Of a DNA stretch of 64,000 bases, positions 19,291 through 29,716 are shown piece by piece; the stretch's first letter is position 1, and each line of letters opens with the position of its first letter. A program made the position numbers and the translations under genes. The stretch spans positions 1,302,001 through 1,366,000 of the forward strand of contig NZ_JAJAQH010000006.1 in the NCBI RefSeq assembly GCF_020523625.1, given 5' to 3'. This DNA comes from Methylovorus menthalis (GTDB taxonomy: Bacteria > Pseudomonadota > Gammaproteobacteria > Burkholderiales > Methylophilaceae). Below the pieces are notes generated by a model. The model was given only the letters and a program-made list of their open reading frames with translations, did not search any database and was not told the origin of the DNA.

Positions 19291-21098
19291 TGAATGCGAA
19301 TGCCTTGCTACAAGTGGCAATCTATCTGGCAGCGCTGATGCTGCTGACCAAACCCATGGGCCTGTATCTGCATCGCGCCATGGAAGGCCGCCTGCCGGTG
19401 CTGGGAAAACTGCTGGGCCCGCTGGAGCGGTTGTTGTATCGCATATCCGGGGTCAACCCGCAGCAGGAGATGGGCTGGAAATCGTATACCGTCGCTCTGC
19501 TGCTGTTCAATGGTATCGGCGTGCTGGCGGTATTTTTTCTGCAACGCTTGCAAGGCAGCCTGCCGCTGAACCCGGCGGGGATGGGCGAGATCAGCCTGGA
19601 CTCGGCATTCAACACCGCCGTGAGCTTTGTCACCAATACCAACTGGCAAGGCTATGCCGGTGAAAGCACCATGAGCTACCTCACGCAAATGCTGGCGCTG
19701 GCGGTGCAAAACTTCCTCTCCGCCGCCACCGGCATTGCCGTGGTCATCGCGCTGATTCGCGGCTTTGCCCGTCACTCGGTCGCCACCATCGGCAATTTCT
19801 GGGTCGACATGACACGCAGCACGCTGTATGTGTTGCTGCCGTTGTCCGTCTTGCTCGCGGTGCTGCTCATGGGGCAAGGCGTGATCCAGAATTTCAGCCC
19901 CTACCAACAGGTGAATACGCTGGAAAGCATCACCTACAGCCAGCCCGCGCTGGATGCTCAGGGCCAGCCTAAGCTGGATAGCGATGGCAACCCAGCGCAG
20001 GAAACCATCACCAGCCACACCCAGACGCTGGCCATGGGCCCGGTCGCCTCGCAGGAAGCGATCAAGATGCTGGGCACCAATGGCGGTGGCTTTTTCAATG
20101 CCAACTCGGCGCATCCGTTTGAGAACCCGACACCGTTCAGCAATTTCCTGCAAATGCTGGCGATTTTCCTGATCCCGGCCGGGCTCTGCTACGCCTTTGG
20201 CCTGATGGTGGGTGACCGCCGCCAGGGCTGGGCGATCTGGACGGCGATGGCACTGCTGTTCGTAGCCATGACCACCGTCAGCCTGTGGGCGGAGCAAGAT
20301 GGCAACCCCATATTAACAACCCTGGGCGTGGACCAGAGCAGCAGCCCCCTGCAATCCGGCGGCAATATGGAGGGCAAGGAAACGCGCTTCGGTATTACCG
20401 CGTCGGCCCTGTTTGCCACCATCACCACGGCCGCCTCCTGTGGCGCGGTCAATGCGATGCATGACTCGCTGACGCCGCTGGGCGGACTGGTACCGCTGTG
20501 GCTAATGCAGCTGGGCGAGGTGGTGTTTGGCGGCGTGGGTTCCGGGCTCTATACCATGTTGATCTATGCCGTGATTGCCGTGTTTGTGGCCGGGTTGATG
20601 ATAGGCCGCACGCCAGAATACCTGGGCAAGAAGATAGAAATCTTTGAAATGAAAATGTCGGCGGTCATCCTGCTGGTCACGCCTATCCTGGTGCTGCTGG
20701 GCACCGCGATCGCCGTGATGCTGCCCGCAGGGCTCGCCGGCATTGCCAACCCCGGCGCACATGGCTTCAGCGAGATTCTCTATGCCTTGTCGTCCGCGGC
20801 CAATAACAACGGCAGCGCCTTTGCTGGCTTGTCTGCCAACACCCCGTTTTACAACCTATTGCTGGCGGTGGCGATGGCAGTGGGACGCTTCGGCATCATC
20901 ATCCCCATCCTCGCGATTGCCGGTGCGCTCGCCGCCAAAAAACGCATCACCCCTGGCCTCGGCACCCTGCCTACGCATGGCCCGCTGTTCATTGCCCTGC
21001 TGATTGGCACGGTGGTGCTGGTCGGCGCCCTGACCTACGTACCCGCGCTGGCGTTGGGACCGGTCATCGAGCATCTGCAAATGGTGGCTGGCCACTAA
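19290..21098 (+). CDS. kdpA: Potassium-transporting ATPase subunit A
   Basis: Channel-like, K+-selecting subunit of the KdpFABC pump in the inner membrane. The four selectivity-filter regions are visible: [22 protein letters not shown] and NNGSAFAGL. The ATG at 19290 overlaps the kdpF stop; an upstream in-frame ATG (19269) lies inside kdpF and is rejected. At 602 residues it is longer than the E. coli protein (557). A hydrophilic insert of about 20 residues (around [18 protein letters not shown]) lies before the second filter region. Confidence 0.97.
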   Translation: MNANALLQVAIYLAALMLLTKPMGLYLHRAMEGRLPVLGKLLGPLERLLYRISGVNPQQEMGWKSYTVALLLFNGIGVLAVFFLQRLQGSLPLNPAGMGEISLDSAFNTAVSFVTNTNWQGYAGESTMSYLTQMLALAVQNFLSAATGIAVVIALIRGFARHSVATIGNFWVDMTRSTLYVLLPLSVLLAVLLMGQGVIQNFSPYQQVNTLESITYSQPALDAQGQPKLDSDGNPAQETITSHTQTLAMGPVASQEAIKMLGTNGGGFFNANSAHPFENPTPFSNFLQMLAIFLIPAGLCYAFGLMVGDRRQGWAIWTAMALLFVAMTTVSLWAEQDGNPILTTLGVDQSSSPLQSGGNMEGKETRFGITASALFATITTAASCGAVNAMHDSLTPLGGLVPLWLMQLGEVVFGGVGSGLYTMLIYAVIAVFVAGLMIGRTPEYLGKKIEIFEMKMSAVILLVTPILVLLGTAIAVMLPAGLAGIANPGAHGFSEILYALSSAANNNGSAFAGLSANTPFYNLLLAVAMAVGRFGIIIPILAIAGALAAKKRITPGLGTLPTHGPLFIALLIGTVVLVGALTYVPALALGPVIEHLQMVAGH

Positions 21099-21136
21099 TG
21101 GTTATGCCTTCCTACCCTACTCAGGAGTCTTTACGC

Positions 21137-23212
21137 ATGCATTCCCCCAAAGGCCTTTCCATGTTCGATACGCGGCTGATTCTGCCTGCCATCGCACTTT
21201 CCTTCAAAAAACTGGCGCCGCAGGTGCAGTGGCGCAACCCGGTCATGTTCGTGGTGTATCTGGGCAGCATGCTCACCACGCTCATGTTCATACAGGCGCT
21301 GGTGCTCGAATCGCATGGCAGCCATGGCGAAGCTCCGGCAGGCTTTATCCTGGCGATCAGCATCTGGCTGTGGTTTACCGTGCTGTTTGCCAACTTTTCC
21401 GAAGCCCTGGCTGAGGGCCGCAGCAAAGCCCAGGCGGCCGCCCTGCGCAGTGCCAAGCAGAATGTGCCCGCCAAAAAACTGGCCAGCGCCTCACGTCAGG
21501 CGACCATCAGCATCACCGATAGCCAGAGCCTGCGCAAAGGCGACATTGTGCTGGTAGAAGCCGGGGACATGATCCCGGCCGATGGTGAGGTGCTGGAAGG
21601 CATCGCCTCAGTGAATGAAGCCGCCATCACGGGTGAGTCAGCCCCGGTGATCCGCGAATCCGGCGGCGATTTCAGCGCAGTCACCGGCGGCACCCAGGTG
21701 CTGTCGGACTGGCTGGTGGTGCGCATCAGCGTCAATCCCGGTGAAGCTTTTCTGGATCGCATGATCGCCATGGTGGAAGGCGCCAAACGCCAGAAAACCC
21801 CCAATGAAATCGCGCTCACCATTTTGCTGGTAGCGCTGACCATTGTGTTTCTGCTGGCCACCGTCACCCTGCTGCCGTTCTCCCTCTTCGGCGTGCATGC
21901 GGCCGGGGCAGGCGCACCTGCCAGCATTACCGTGCTGGTAGCACTGGTAGTCTGCCTGATTCCCACCACGATTGCCGGTTTGCTCTCGGCGATTGGCGTG
22001 GCGGGCATGAGCCGCATGATGCAGGCCAATGTGATCGCCACCTCGGGCCGCGCCGTCGAGGCCGCCGGTGATGTGGATGTGCTGCTGCTGGACAAGACCG
22101 GCACCATCACGCTGGGTAATCGTCAGGCATCCATGTTTCAGCCTGCGCCCGGCATCAGCGAGCAACAGCTGGCCGATAGCGCGCAACTGGCCTCGCTGGC
22201 CGACGAAACGCCGGAGGGCCGCAGCATTGTCGTGCTGGCGAAAAACCGCTTTGCCCTGCGCGAACGTGACCTGCAGGGCCTGCAAGCCGAGTTCGTGCCA
22301 TTCTCCGCGCAAACCCGCATGAGCGGCGTCAACCTGGGCATAAGGCAGATTCGCAAAGGCGCCGCCTCGGCGATTCGCAGCTGGGTGGAATCGCAGGGCG
22401 GAAAATTTGCCAATGAAGTCAACCAGATGGTGGACGACATCGCCCGCCGTGGCAGTACCCCGCTGGTGGTGGCTGACGACGCCCGTGTGATGGGCGTGGT
22501 TGAGCTGAAGGATGTGGTGAAAGGCGGCATCAAGGAACGCTTTGCCGAGCTGCGCAACATGGGCATCAAAACCGTGATGATCACGGGCGATAACCGCCTC
22601 ACGGCAGCGGCCATTGCCGCTGAAGCAGGTGTGGATGACTTTCTGGCCGAAGCCACGCCGGAAGCCAAGCTCAAGCTGATACGCGAGCATCAGTCGGCGG
22701 GCAAGCTGGTCGCCATGACCGGCGATGGCACCAATGATGCCCCAGCACTGGCACAGGCCGATGTTGCCGTCGCCATGAATACCGGCACCCAGGCCGCCAA
22801 GGAAGCCGGCAATATGGTAGATCTCGACTCCAACCCAACCAAACTGATTGAGATTGTAGAGATCGGCAAGCAGATGCTGATGACGCGTGGCTCGCTCACT
22901 ACCTTCAGCATTGCCAACGATATCGCCAAGTATTTCGCCATCATCCCGGCCGCGTTTGCCAGCACATATCCGCAGCTCAACACGCTGAATGTCATGCAAC
23001 TCGCCAGCCCGGAATCGGCCATTTTATCGGCGGTGATCTTCAATGCGCTGGTCATCATGTTTCTGATTCCGCTGGCGCTGAAAGGCGTGCCCTATCGCGC
23101 CGCCAGTGCCGCCAGCCTGCTGCGTGGCAATCTGCTGATCTATGGCCTGGGCGGTGTGCTGGTGCCCTTCGTCGGCATCAAGCTAATCGACCTGCTGCTG
23201 CAATTGCTCTAG
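21137..23212 (+). CDS. kdpB: Potassium-transporting ATPase subunit B (P-type ATPase)
   Basis: ATP-hydrolysing P-type ATPase subunit that drives K+ uptake through KdpA. Visible motifs are TGES in the actuator domain, DKTGTIT (phosphorylated Asp) and [15 protein letters not shown] in the hinge, plus the expected membrane helices. AGGAGT lies eight bases before the ATG at 21137, which gives 691 residues (E. coli 682). An earlier ATG at 21098 overlaps the kdpA stop but has no good ribosome-binding site. Confidence 0.97.
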   Translation: MHSPKGLSMFDTRLILPAIALSFKKLAPQVQWRNPVMFVVYLGSMLTTLMFIQALVLESHGSHGEAPAGFILAISIWLWFTVLFANFSEALAEGRSKAQAAALRSAKQNVPAKKLASASRQATISITDSQSLRKGDIVLVEAGDMIPADGEVLEGIASVNEAAITGESAPVIRESGGDFSAVTGGTQVLSDWLVVRISVNPGEAFLDRMIAMVEGAKRQKTPNEIALTILLVALTIVFLLATVTLLPFSLFGVHAAGAGAPASITVLVALVVCLIPTTIAGLLSAIGVAGMSRMMQANVIATSGRAVEAAGDVDVLLLDKTGTITLGNRQASMFQPAPGISEQQLADSAQLASLADETPEGRSIVVLAKNRFALRERDLQGLQAEFVPFSAQTRMSGVNLGIRQIRKGAASAIRSWVESQGGKFANEVNQMVDDIARRGSTPLVVADDARVMGVVELKDVVKGGIKERFAELRNMGIKTVMITGDNRLTAAAIAAEAGVDDFLAEATPEAKLKLIREHQSAGKLVAMTGDGTNDAPALAQADVAVAMNTGTQAAKEAGNMVDLDSNPTKLIEIVEIGKQMLMTRGSLTTFSIANDIAKYFAIIPAAFASTYPQLNTLNVMQLASPESAILSAVIFNALVIMFLIPLALKGVPYRAASAASLLRGNLLIYGLGGVLVPFVGIKLIDLLLQLL

Positions 23213-23256
23213 CCCACCCCCATGCCAGGTATTACATTTTTCGAGGAAACATCATC

Positions 23257-23847
23257 ATGAAACAGCATTTACGCCCTGCCATTTTCCTGTTCGTCGGCCT
23301 CAGTATGTTGACCGGACTCGTTTATCCGCTGCTGGTCAGCGCCATCGGCCAGACCGCCTTTCCCCAGCAGGCGGGGGGCTCATTGATCACGAGTGATGGT
23401 GGGATTGTTGGCTCGCGCCTGATCGGCCAGCACTTCAGCAGCCCGGGCTATTTCTGGAGCCGCCCTTCAGCCACGGCACCCTATCCCAATAATGCCGCTG
23501 CCTCGTCTGGCTCCAATCTGGGGCCGCTCAACCCGGCGTTGAGCGATGCCGTCCAACAGCGCGTGGCCGCATTGCAGACCAGCCCCGCATCGCCTTCTGC
23601 GGTGCCAGTAGACCTGGTCACCAGTTCCGCCAGTGGGCTGGACCCCGACATCAGCCCGGCCGCCGCCTACTTTCAGGTAGCGCGTATCGCCCAGGCGCGG
23701 CATCTGACAGCAGATCAGCTGAATGCGCTGGTCACTGCGCATATTGAAGGGCGTCAGTTCGGTGTGCTGGGCGAGCCACGCGTCAATGTACTGGCACTCA
23801 ATCTGGCGCTGGACGCCCAGCAGCCACAGCACCATGGGAGTGAATAA
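23257..23847 (+). CDS. kdpC: Potassium-transporting ATPase subunit C
   Basis: Inner-membrane subunit with one N-terminal helix and a periplasmic domain; it assembles with KdpA/KdpB and assists K+ delivery. The 196-residue sequence has the family phrases [14 protein letters not shown] and [14 protein letters not shown] near the middle and a C-terminal [24 protein letters not shown] lies before the ATG at 23257. It is 44 bp after kdpB and about 100 bp before kdpD. Confidence 0.96.
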   Translation: MKQHLRPAIFLFVGLSMLTGLVYPLLVSAIGQTAFPQQAGGSLITSDGGIVGSRLIGQHFSSPGYFWSRPSATAPYPNNAAASSGSNLGPLNPALSDAVQQRVAALQTSPASPSAVPVDLVTSSASGLDPDISPAAAYFQVARIAQARHLTADQLNALVTAHIEGRQFGVLGEPRVNVLALNLALDAQQPQHHGSE

Positions 23848-23946
23848 GATGGGAGTGCGTGACATGGACATAAGCAACCATTCAGGCCTGCGATGCCTTG
23901 CACGCTGCCCTGCCGACGACGCCACGAAATCGCCTATACTGCGCAC

Positions 23947-26667
23947 ATGAGCCATACGCGCCCTGACCCCGATGCGCTGCTGGAAAAACTGCAGCAGGAA
24001 GATGCCCGTCAACAACGCGGCAGGCTCAAGATTTTCTTCGGCAGCTGCGCCGGTGTGGGCAAGACCTTTGCCATGCTGACCGCCGCGCATGCCCGCATGC
24101 AGGAAGGTGAGGATGTGCTGGTGGGCGTGATCGAAACCCATGGCCGCCGTGACACCGAATCGCGCCTGCAAGGCCTGCCGCAACTGCCGCTCAAAGCCCT
24201 GAGCTACCGGGATAAAACCCTGCACGAGTTTGATCTGGATGCCGCGCTGGCGCGCCGCCCCGGCCTGCTACTGGTGGATGAGCTGGCGCACTCCAATGCC
24301 GAGGGCTCCCGCCACCGCAAACGCTGGCAGGATGTGGAAGAACTCTGCTCGGCGGGCATCGACGTCTACACCACGCTCAACGTGCAGCACCTGGAAAGCC
24401 TGAATGATGTGGTAGGCCAGATTACCGGCATCCGGGTATCGGAAACGGTACCGGACAAGGTGTTTGACCTGGCCGATGAGGTGACGCTGGTGGACCTGCC
24501 CCCCGAAGAGCTGCTGCAACGGCTACAGGAAGGCAAGGTCTACATGTCGCAGCAGGCCGAACGGGCGCGGCGGCATTTTTTCCGCAAGGGCAACCTGATT
24601 GCCTTGCGCGAGATGGCGCTACGTCGCACCGCAGACCGCGTGGATGCGCAGATGCGCGAGTACCGCAGCGACCAGAGCATCCAGCACGTCTGGCAAACCC
24701 ATGAGCGCATACTGGTCGGCCTTGGGCCGGGCCCGGAGGCCGAGCAACTGGTGAGAACCGCCGCCCGCCTTGCTACCAGCATGAAAGCCGAATGGCTGGC
24801 CGCTTATGTGGAAACGCCCACCCTGCAAAAATTGGGACACGCCGAGCGGCAGGCCATCCTCGACAACCTGCGGCTGGCGCAAACACTGGGCGCAACCACC
24901 ACCGCCACCCTGAGCGGCGATGAGGTCAGCACCGTGCTGCTGGATTACGCGCGCAGCCGCAATGTTTCGCGCCTGGTGGTAGGTAAGCCGAGACGACCAT
25001 TGCTGATGCGCCTGTTTATCCCCAGCGTGACCGATCAACTGGCCAAGGAAGCCATCGACATTGACTTGCATGTGGTGGTGCGCCAGCCCAAACCACGGCA
25101 CAAGCCAACACCGCAACACAGTCTGCAAATGGCGGCCAATGCGCATTTATCCGACCTGAAAAAACGCGGCTATCTGTGGGCGCTAGCGATCAGTGCGACC
25201 ACCTCCGTCATTGCGGGCATGCTGCTGCAATATTTCGAGTTATCGAATGTCATCATGCTTTACCTGCTGGGCGTCATGCTGATCTCGATACGCTATGGGC
25301 GTGGGCCCGGCATTCTGGCGTCCATCCTCAGCGTATCGGCGTTTGATTTCTTTTTTGTGCCGCCCAAGCTGTCATTTACCGTCTCCGACACGCAATATCT
25401 GCTGACCTTTGGCATCATGCTGTCGGTAGCGCTGGTCATCAGCAACCTCACCTCCAGCTTGCGCTACCAAGCCGTGATCGCCAATTACCGTGAGCGTCGT
25501 AGCCTGGCGCTCTACGAGATCGGCAAGGAGCTGGCCTCCACCATGACCACGCAGCATATTGTCGAGGTCAGCGTGCACCACATCGCCAGCCTGTTCCAGA
25601 GCCGAGCGGCCATTTTGCTGCCGGATGCCGATGACAAGCTGCAGGCACCCGAGGCGGATGCCATGCATGGGCAGACTCTGGCGGATGTTGACCTCGGCAT
25701 CGCCCAGTGGACTTACGATCATCAGGAACACGCAGGCTTGGGCACAAACACCCTGCCCTCCAGCCCCGTACTGTATGTGCCGCTCAAGGCGCCGATGCGC
25801 ACCCGTGGCGTGCTGGCTATCGTCCCGGAAAACCATGCCGCCATCTTTTTGCCGGAACAACGCCAGCTGCTGGATACCTTTGCCGCGCAGATTGCCCTGG
25901 CGCTGGAGCGCAAGCATTACGTCGAAGTAGCGCGCGATGCCCTGATTTCCATGGAGTCGGAACGCTTGCGCAATTCGCTGTTAAGCGCGATTTCCCATGA
26001 CCTGCGCACGCCGCTGACCTCGTTGCTGGGCATCGCCGACCAGTTGCGACAGGCCCCCGACATGCCCTCTGACCGGCATGCCCAGCTGGAAACCCTGTAT
26101 GACCAGGCGTTTCGCATGCAGCAACTGGTGGTGAACCTGCTGGACATGGCACGCCTGCAGGCCGGTGGCGTGCAACTCAACAGCCAGTGGCAGATGCTGG
26201 AAGAAGTGCTGGGCAGCGCCTTGCGCGCCATGCAACCGGTCAGCCAGCAGCACCATATTGAGGTCACGCTGCCGCCCGACTTGCCCCTGCTGCAGTTTGA
26301 TGCCGTGCTGCTGGAACGGGTGTTTTGCAATCTGCTGGATAATGCCTGCAAATACAGCCCGGCCCACACCATCATCCGCATTACGGCCCAGCAGCACGAG
26401 GAAGAGGTGTGGGTCACCGTTGCGGATGAAGGTCAGGGGCTTCCACCGGGCATGGAAACCCAGATATTCCAGAAATTCACCCGGGGGGAGGTCGAGTCCC
26501 CCCAGCCCGGTGTTGGCCTGGGCTTATCCATCTGCCGCGCGATTATTCAGGCCCACGGTGGGCACCTATGGGCAGAAGCGCAGCAACCACGTGGCACCCG
26601 TTTCATTTTTTCCTTACCATTGGGCGAGCCGCCCGCCCCACCCCTTGCCGAGGATAGCCCTGCATGA
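23947..26667 (+). CDS. kdpD: Sensor histidine kinase KdpD
   Basis: Inner-membrane sensor kinase that controls kdp transcription through KdpE in response to K+ limitation. The 906 residues carry an N-terminal KdpD domain with P-loop GSCAGVGKT (32-40) and then a UspA-like domain. Four closely spaced membrane helices (about 400-500), a GAF-like region and the kinase core follow. The phosphorylated histidine is His684 in SAISHDLRTP, and the N and G boxes (NLLDNACKYS, DEGQGLPPG, GVGLGLSIC) are intact. An earlier ATG (23893) is open but lacks similarity. Its last codons overlap kdpE by 4 bp. Confidence 0.96.
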   Translation: MSHTRPDPDALLEKLQQEDARQQRGRLKIFFGSCAGVGKTFAMLTAAHARMQEGEDVLVGVIETHGRRDTESRLQGLPQLPLKALSYRDKTLHEFDLDAALARRPGLLLVDELAHSNAEGSRHRKRWQDVEELCSAGIDVYTTLNVQHLESLNDVVGQITGIRVSETVPDKVFDLADEVTLVDLPPEELLQRLQEGKVYMSQQAERARRHFFRKGNLIALREMALRRTADRVDAQMREYRSDQSIQHVWQTHERILVGLGPGPEAEQLVRTAARLATSMKAEWLAAYVETPTLQKLGHAERQAILDNLRLAQTLGATTTATLSGDEVSTVLLDYARSRNVSRLVVGKPRRPLLMRLFIPSVTDQLAKEAIDIDLHVVVRQPKPRHKPTPQHSLQMAANAHLSDLKKRGYLWALAISATTSVIAGMLLQYFELSNVIMLYLLGVMLISIRYGRGPGILASILSVSAFDFFFVPPKLSFTVSDTQYLLTFGIMLSVALVISNLTSSLRYQAVIANYRERRSLALYEIGKELASTMTTQHIVEVSVHHIASLFQSRAAILLPDADDKLQAPEADAMHGQTLADVDLGIAQWTYDHQEHAGLGTNTLPSSPVLYVPLKAPMRTRGVLAIVPENHAAIFLPEQRQLLDTFAAQIALALERKHYVEVARDALISMESERLRNSLLSAISHDLRTPLTSLLGIADQLRQAPDMPSDRHAQLETLYDQAFRMQQLVVNLLDMARLQAGGVQLNSQWQMLEEVLGSALRAMQPVSQQHHIEVTLPPDLPLLQFDAVLLERVFCNLLDNACKYSPAHTIIRITAQQHEEEVWVTVADEGQGLPPGMETQIFQKFTRGEVESPQPGVGLGLSICRAIIQAHGGHLWAEAQQPRGTRFIFSLPLGEPPAPPLAEDSPA

Positions 26668-27365
26668 CCAGCACTGCCACCATCATCCTGATTGAAGATG
26701 AAATCCAGATTCAGCGCTTTGTGCAGGCGGCACTGGAAGATGCAGGGTTTACCGTATACAGCACCCCAAGCGGCAAGCAGGGCGTGATTGATAGCGGCAC
26801 GCGCAAGCCGGATGCCATCATCCTCGACCTCGGCCTGCCGGATATGGATGGCATAGACGTCATTCACCAGGTACGCAGCTGGAGCAATGTGCCGATAATT
26901 GTGCTCTCGGCCCGCACGCAGGAGGCGCAAAAGGTCAGCGCGCTGGATGCCGGGGCGGATGATTACCTGACCAAGCCGTTTGGCACGGCCGAGTTGCTGG
27001 CGCGTATAAGAGCTCAGTTGCGGCGCCACACCCAGGCTGGCAATGCCACGCAAGAGAGTATTTTTACCATGGGCGACATTCAGGTGGATCTGGCGAATCG
27101 CCAGGTGCATCGCGGCGATGCGCTCATCAGCCTCACGCCCATCGAGTTCCGGCTATTGGCGGCGCTGATACGCTATGCCGGGCGCGTGGTCACGCAACGC
27201 CAGTTGCTGAAGGAAGTCTGGGGCCCCAGCCATATCGACAGCGGGCATTATGTGCGCATCTACATGGGCCACCTGCGGCACAAGCTGGAAGCTGATCCGG
27301 CGCAACCGCGCTACCTGCTGACCGAAACCGGTGTGGGCTATCGCCTGCTGGCAGACGGGGACTGA
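26664..27365 (+). CDS. kdpE: Response regulator KdpE
   Basis: OmpR/PhoB-type transcription factor activated by KdpD. The receiver domain has acidic residues EDE (11-13), phospho-acceptor Asp55 (LDLGLPDMDG) and Lys104 (TKPFG). The C-terminal winged-helix DNA-binding domain ends with TETGVGYRLL. It has 233 residues, normal for the family, and overlaps kdpD by ATGA. Its likely target is the TTTACA-N5-TTTACA site before the operon. Confidence 0.95.
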   Translation: MTSTATIILIEDEIQIQRFVQAALEDAGFTVYSTPSGKQGVIDSGTRKPDAIILDLGLPDMDGIDVIHQVRSWSNVPIIVLSARTQEAQKVSALDAGADDYLTKPFGTAELLARIRAQLRRHTQAGNATQESIFTMGDIQVDLANRQVHRGDALISLTPIEFRLLAALIRYAGRVVTQRQLLKEVWGPSHIDSGHYVRIYMGHLRHKLEADPAQPRYLLTETGVGYRLLADGD

Positions 27366-27571
27366 AGGCGTGTAATCTGGCAGTGACTGGCCGTTGGCAG
27401 ATTGCGGCCGCGCCTCAATACTCACATTGGATTCACCTTGCTTCCATGGGCATTTGCGCCCAGACTCGGGCCTGGATTCCATCGCCAGACTTCTCGCCTT
27501 GCAACACACAGCGGTGAACTTGTCGGCGTTTATGCTTTCCATTTAATCATCAACCACTGAATAAGACTTGC

Positions 27572-29632
27572 ATGCCACCGCTATTTTCACGCCCGCTGTT
27601 TCGTACTTTCTGGATAACGCTGCTTCTGCTGCTGATTGCGCTGGGCGCATGCGAGCTGGCGGGCTGGCCGTTTCTGCGAGCTCCGGCACAACAGTTTCTG
27701 AGTGAAAAACTGGAGCGCAAGATCGTCATCACGGCGCCGTTTGAACTGCATCTTCTGGGCGGGCTTTATCTGCGCGCAGGTGGCCTGAATGTCTCGGCAC
27801 CAGAGGCATTCAAGGTGCCGCATTTTGTGGATGTCAAAGAAGCCGAGCTGCGGCTGCGCTATCGTGACCTGCTTACGCTAAAACCTGGCGATGCCTACCG
27901 CATCAAAAGCCTGCGGGTGCAAGAGATTGATGCCCGGGTGCTGCGCAATCGGGATGGTGTATCCACCTGGCAATTCAAGCAGGATGATCAGGAACCGCCT
28001 CGCCCCTTCCCCATCTTTGAAAATCTGGTGATCCATAACGGCAGCGCCATCGTGCGCGATGCACTGGCTGAAGCGGATCTGGATCTGCATTTCAATACAC
28101 AGGAAGGCACGGAGCAAACAGCCACCAAGCCTGCCAGCGCCGCCATGCAATCGAATGTCGATATCGAAGGCAAGCTGCGCAAACAGGCGCTGCGCGGGCA
28201 TCTTTCCACCAGCGGCTTTTTGCCGATTGCCAGCCTCAAAGAAAGCAACGACACCGTGCGCTCCAAAGGCTGGGTGGAATACGGCGGCCTGCGCGCTGAC
28301 TTTGATGGTCAAGTGGCCGATGCACTGGGCGAGCAATCCATCAAGGGCACCCTGACGGTAAAAGGTCCATCGCTGAGCCTGTTTGGCAATCTGGTCAGCA
28401 CCGTATTGCCCACCACGGCGCCGTTTACCCTGACCACCACTCTGCAAAAAGAAGGTGGTCTGTGGCTGGCGGATGTCACCTCGGCCCATATCGGCAGCAG
28501 TGATCTCACGGGAAAATTCAAATATGACCTGCGGCCAACCACACCATTACTCACGGGCGATATTCGCGGCAAGCGTTTTGTGCTGGCGGATCTGGGTCCA
28601 GCCTTTGGTACCGCCACTGAAGCAGAAGCTGGCGAGAATGCGCCCCGCACGCGCGCCATCCCTGATAAGCCCCTGAATCTGCCCGCGCTGAACAAGATGG
28701 ACGCCCGCATCAGCATCCTGATGGATTATGTGGACCTGGGCTCGGCTTTCCAGCGGCCGATTGCACCGCTCAAAGCCACACTGCAACTGGAAAAAGGCAA
28801 GCTTGGCTTGGCCGATATAGACGCCAACACGGCGGATGGCAGCCTGTCCGGCATGATCTCGGTCGACGCGAGCAAGCTTAATGGTCTGGAAGCCGAGGTG
28901 AAGAAGCTGCCACCCGAGGCGATTCCCGTCTGGCGCGCAGAGCTCACCTGGAAAAACATCGATCTCTACAAATGGCTGAAAATATCGCAAACCCAGCGCG
29001 AGACCGCCAAAAAAGAAAACCAGCCTGAACCGCAACCCTATCTCACCGGCAGCTTAAACGGTAAAGCCAAACTGGATGGCAAAGGCCAAACCACCGCCGA
29101 GCTGTTGGGTTCGCTGAATGGCAATGTCTTCATGACCGTACGCGATGGCTCGGTCTCGCACCTTATCGTTGAGGCACTCGGGCTGGATATTGCCCAGGCG
29201 CTGGGCGTGATGATACAGGGCGACAGCCCGGTACCCCTGCAATGCGCCGTGATCGACATGCAGGCAACGCACGGCATACTCAGTCCGCGGGTAGGCTTGA
29301 TGGATACGCCAGTGACGCGCGTACTGACCGATGGCCATATCGACATGGGTAAAGAGCAGCTCGATCTGCGCCTGGTGGCCAAACCGAAGAACGTATCGCC
29401 GCTGACCGTGCGCTCGCCCATCCACGTGCAGGGTAGCTTTCTGCAGCCGGAAGTAACGATCGAAAAAACGCCGATAGCCCTGCGCGTGATTGGCGGCATT
29501 GCCCTGGGGCTGATCAATCCACTGGCGGCGATCCTGCCGTTTGTCGACCCGGGCAATGGCAAGCAGGCAAGCTGCGCCGAGGTCCTGCAGCAGCTCAAAC
29601 AGGAAGCCACGTCAGCTAAAACCCAGCATTAA
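27572..29632 (+). CDS. AsmA family protein
   Basis: Large envelope protein of the AsmA group, held in the inner membrane by one N-terminal helix (about 8-28), with a long periplasmic beta-rich part. Family members are now thought to help lipid movement to the outer membrane. The N-terminal domain (residues 30-130) and the C-terminal AsmA_2-type segment (VARDGSVSHLIVEALGLD region through QLDLRLVAKPK) are visible in 686 residues. ATG at 27572 follows AAGACTTGC, a weak ribosome-binding site. The 206 bp before it, after kdpE, hold no recognisable gene. Confidence 0.85.
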   Translation: MPPLFSRPLFRTFWITLLLLLIALGACELAGWPFLRAPAQQFLSEKLERKIVITAPFELHLLGGLYLRAGGLNVSAPEAFKVPHFVDVKEAELRLRYRDLLTLKPGDAYRIKSLRVQEIDARVLRNRDGVSTWQFKQDDQEPPRPFPIFENLVIHNGSAIVRDALAEADLDLHFNTQEGTEQTATKPASAAMQSNVDIEGKLRKQALRGHLSTSGFLPIASLKESNDTVRSKGWVEYGGLRADFDGQVADALGEQSIKGTLTVKGPSLSLFGNLVSTVLPTTAPFTLTTTLQKEGGLWLADVTSAHIGSSDLTGKFKYDLRPTTPLLTGDIRGKRFVLADLGPAFGTATEAEAGENAPRTRAIPDKPLNLPALNKMDARISILMDYVDLGSAFQRPIAPLKATLQLEKGKLGLADIDANTADGSLSGMISVDASKLNGLEAEVKKLPPEAIPVWRAELTWKNIDLYKWLKISQTQRETAKKENQPEPQPYLTGSLNGKAKLDGKGQTTAELLGSLNGNVFMTVRDGSVSHLIVEALGLDIAQALGVMIQGDSPVPLQCAVIDMQATHGILSPRVGLMDTPVTRVLTDGHIDMGKEQLDLRLVAKPKNVSPLTVRSPIHVQGSFLQPEVTIEKTPIALRVIGGIALGLINPLAAILPFVDPGNGKQASCAEVLQQLKQEATSAKTQH

Positions 29633-29716
29633 GCAATGCACACAGGCAAGGCGCGATGAATCCGGCAGTCCATGTCGGCGAGAAAAATCCGTCCAGCAAG
29701 GCCAGGTTTTATTCGT

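Noticed and set aside
19308-20297. Open frame of 329 codons antisense to kdpA
   Set aside because: Same explanation; no ribosome-binding site and no similarity.
21638-22999. Long open frame (453 codons) antisense to kdpB
   Set aside because: Shadow of kdpB codon bias; the product is His/Gly/Gln-rich with no recognisable domain.
27366-27571. Small gene between kdpE and the AsmA gene
   Set aside because: The open frames there have no ribosome-binding site or hydrophobic/charged pattern suggesting a protein; a short GGGC/GCCC hairpin is too weak to name.
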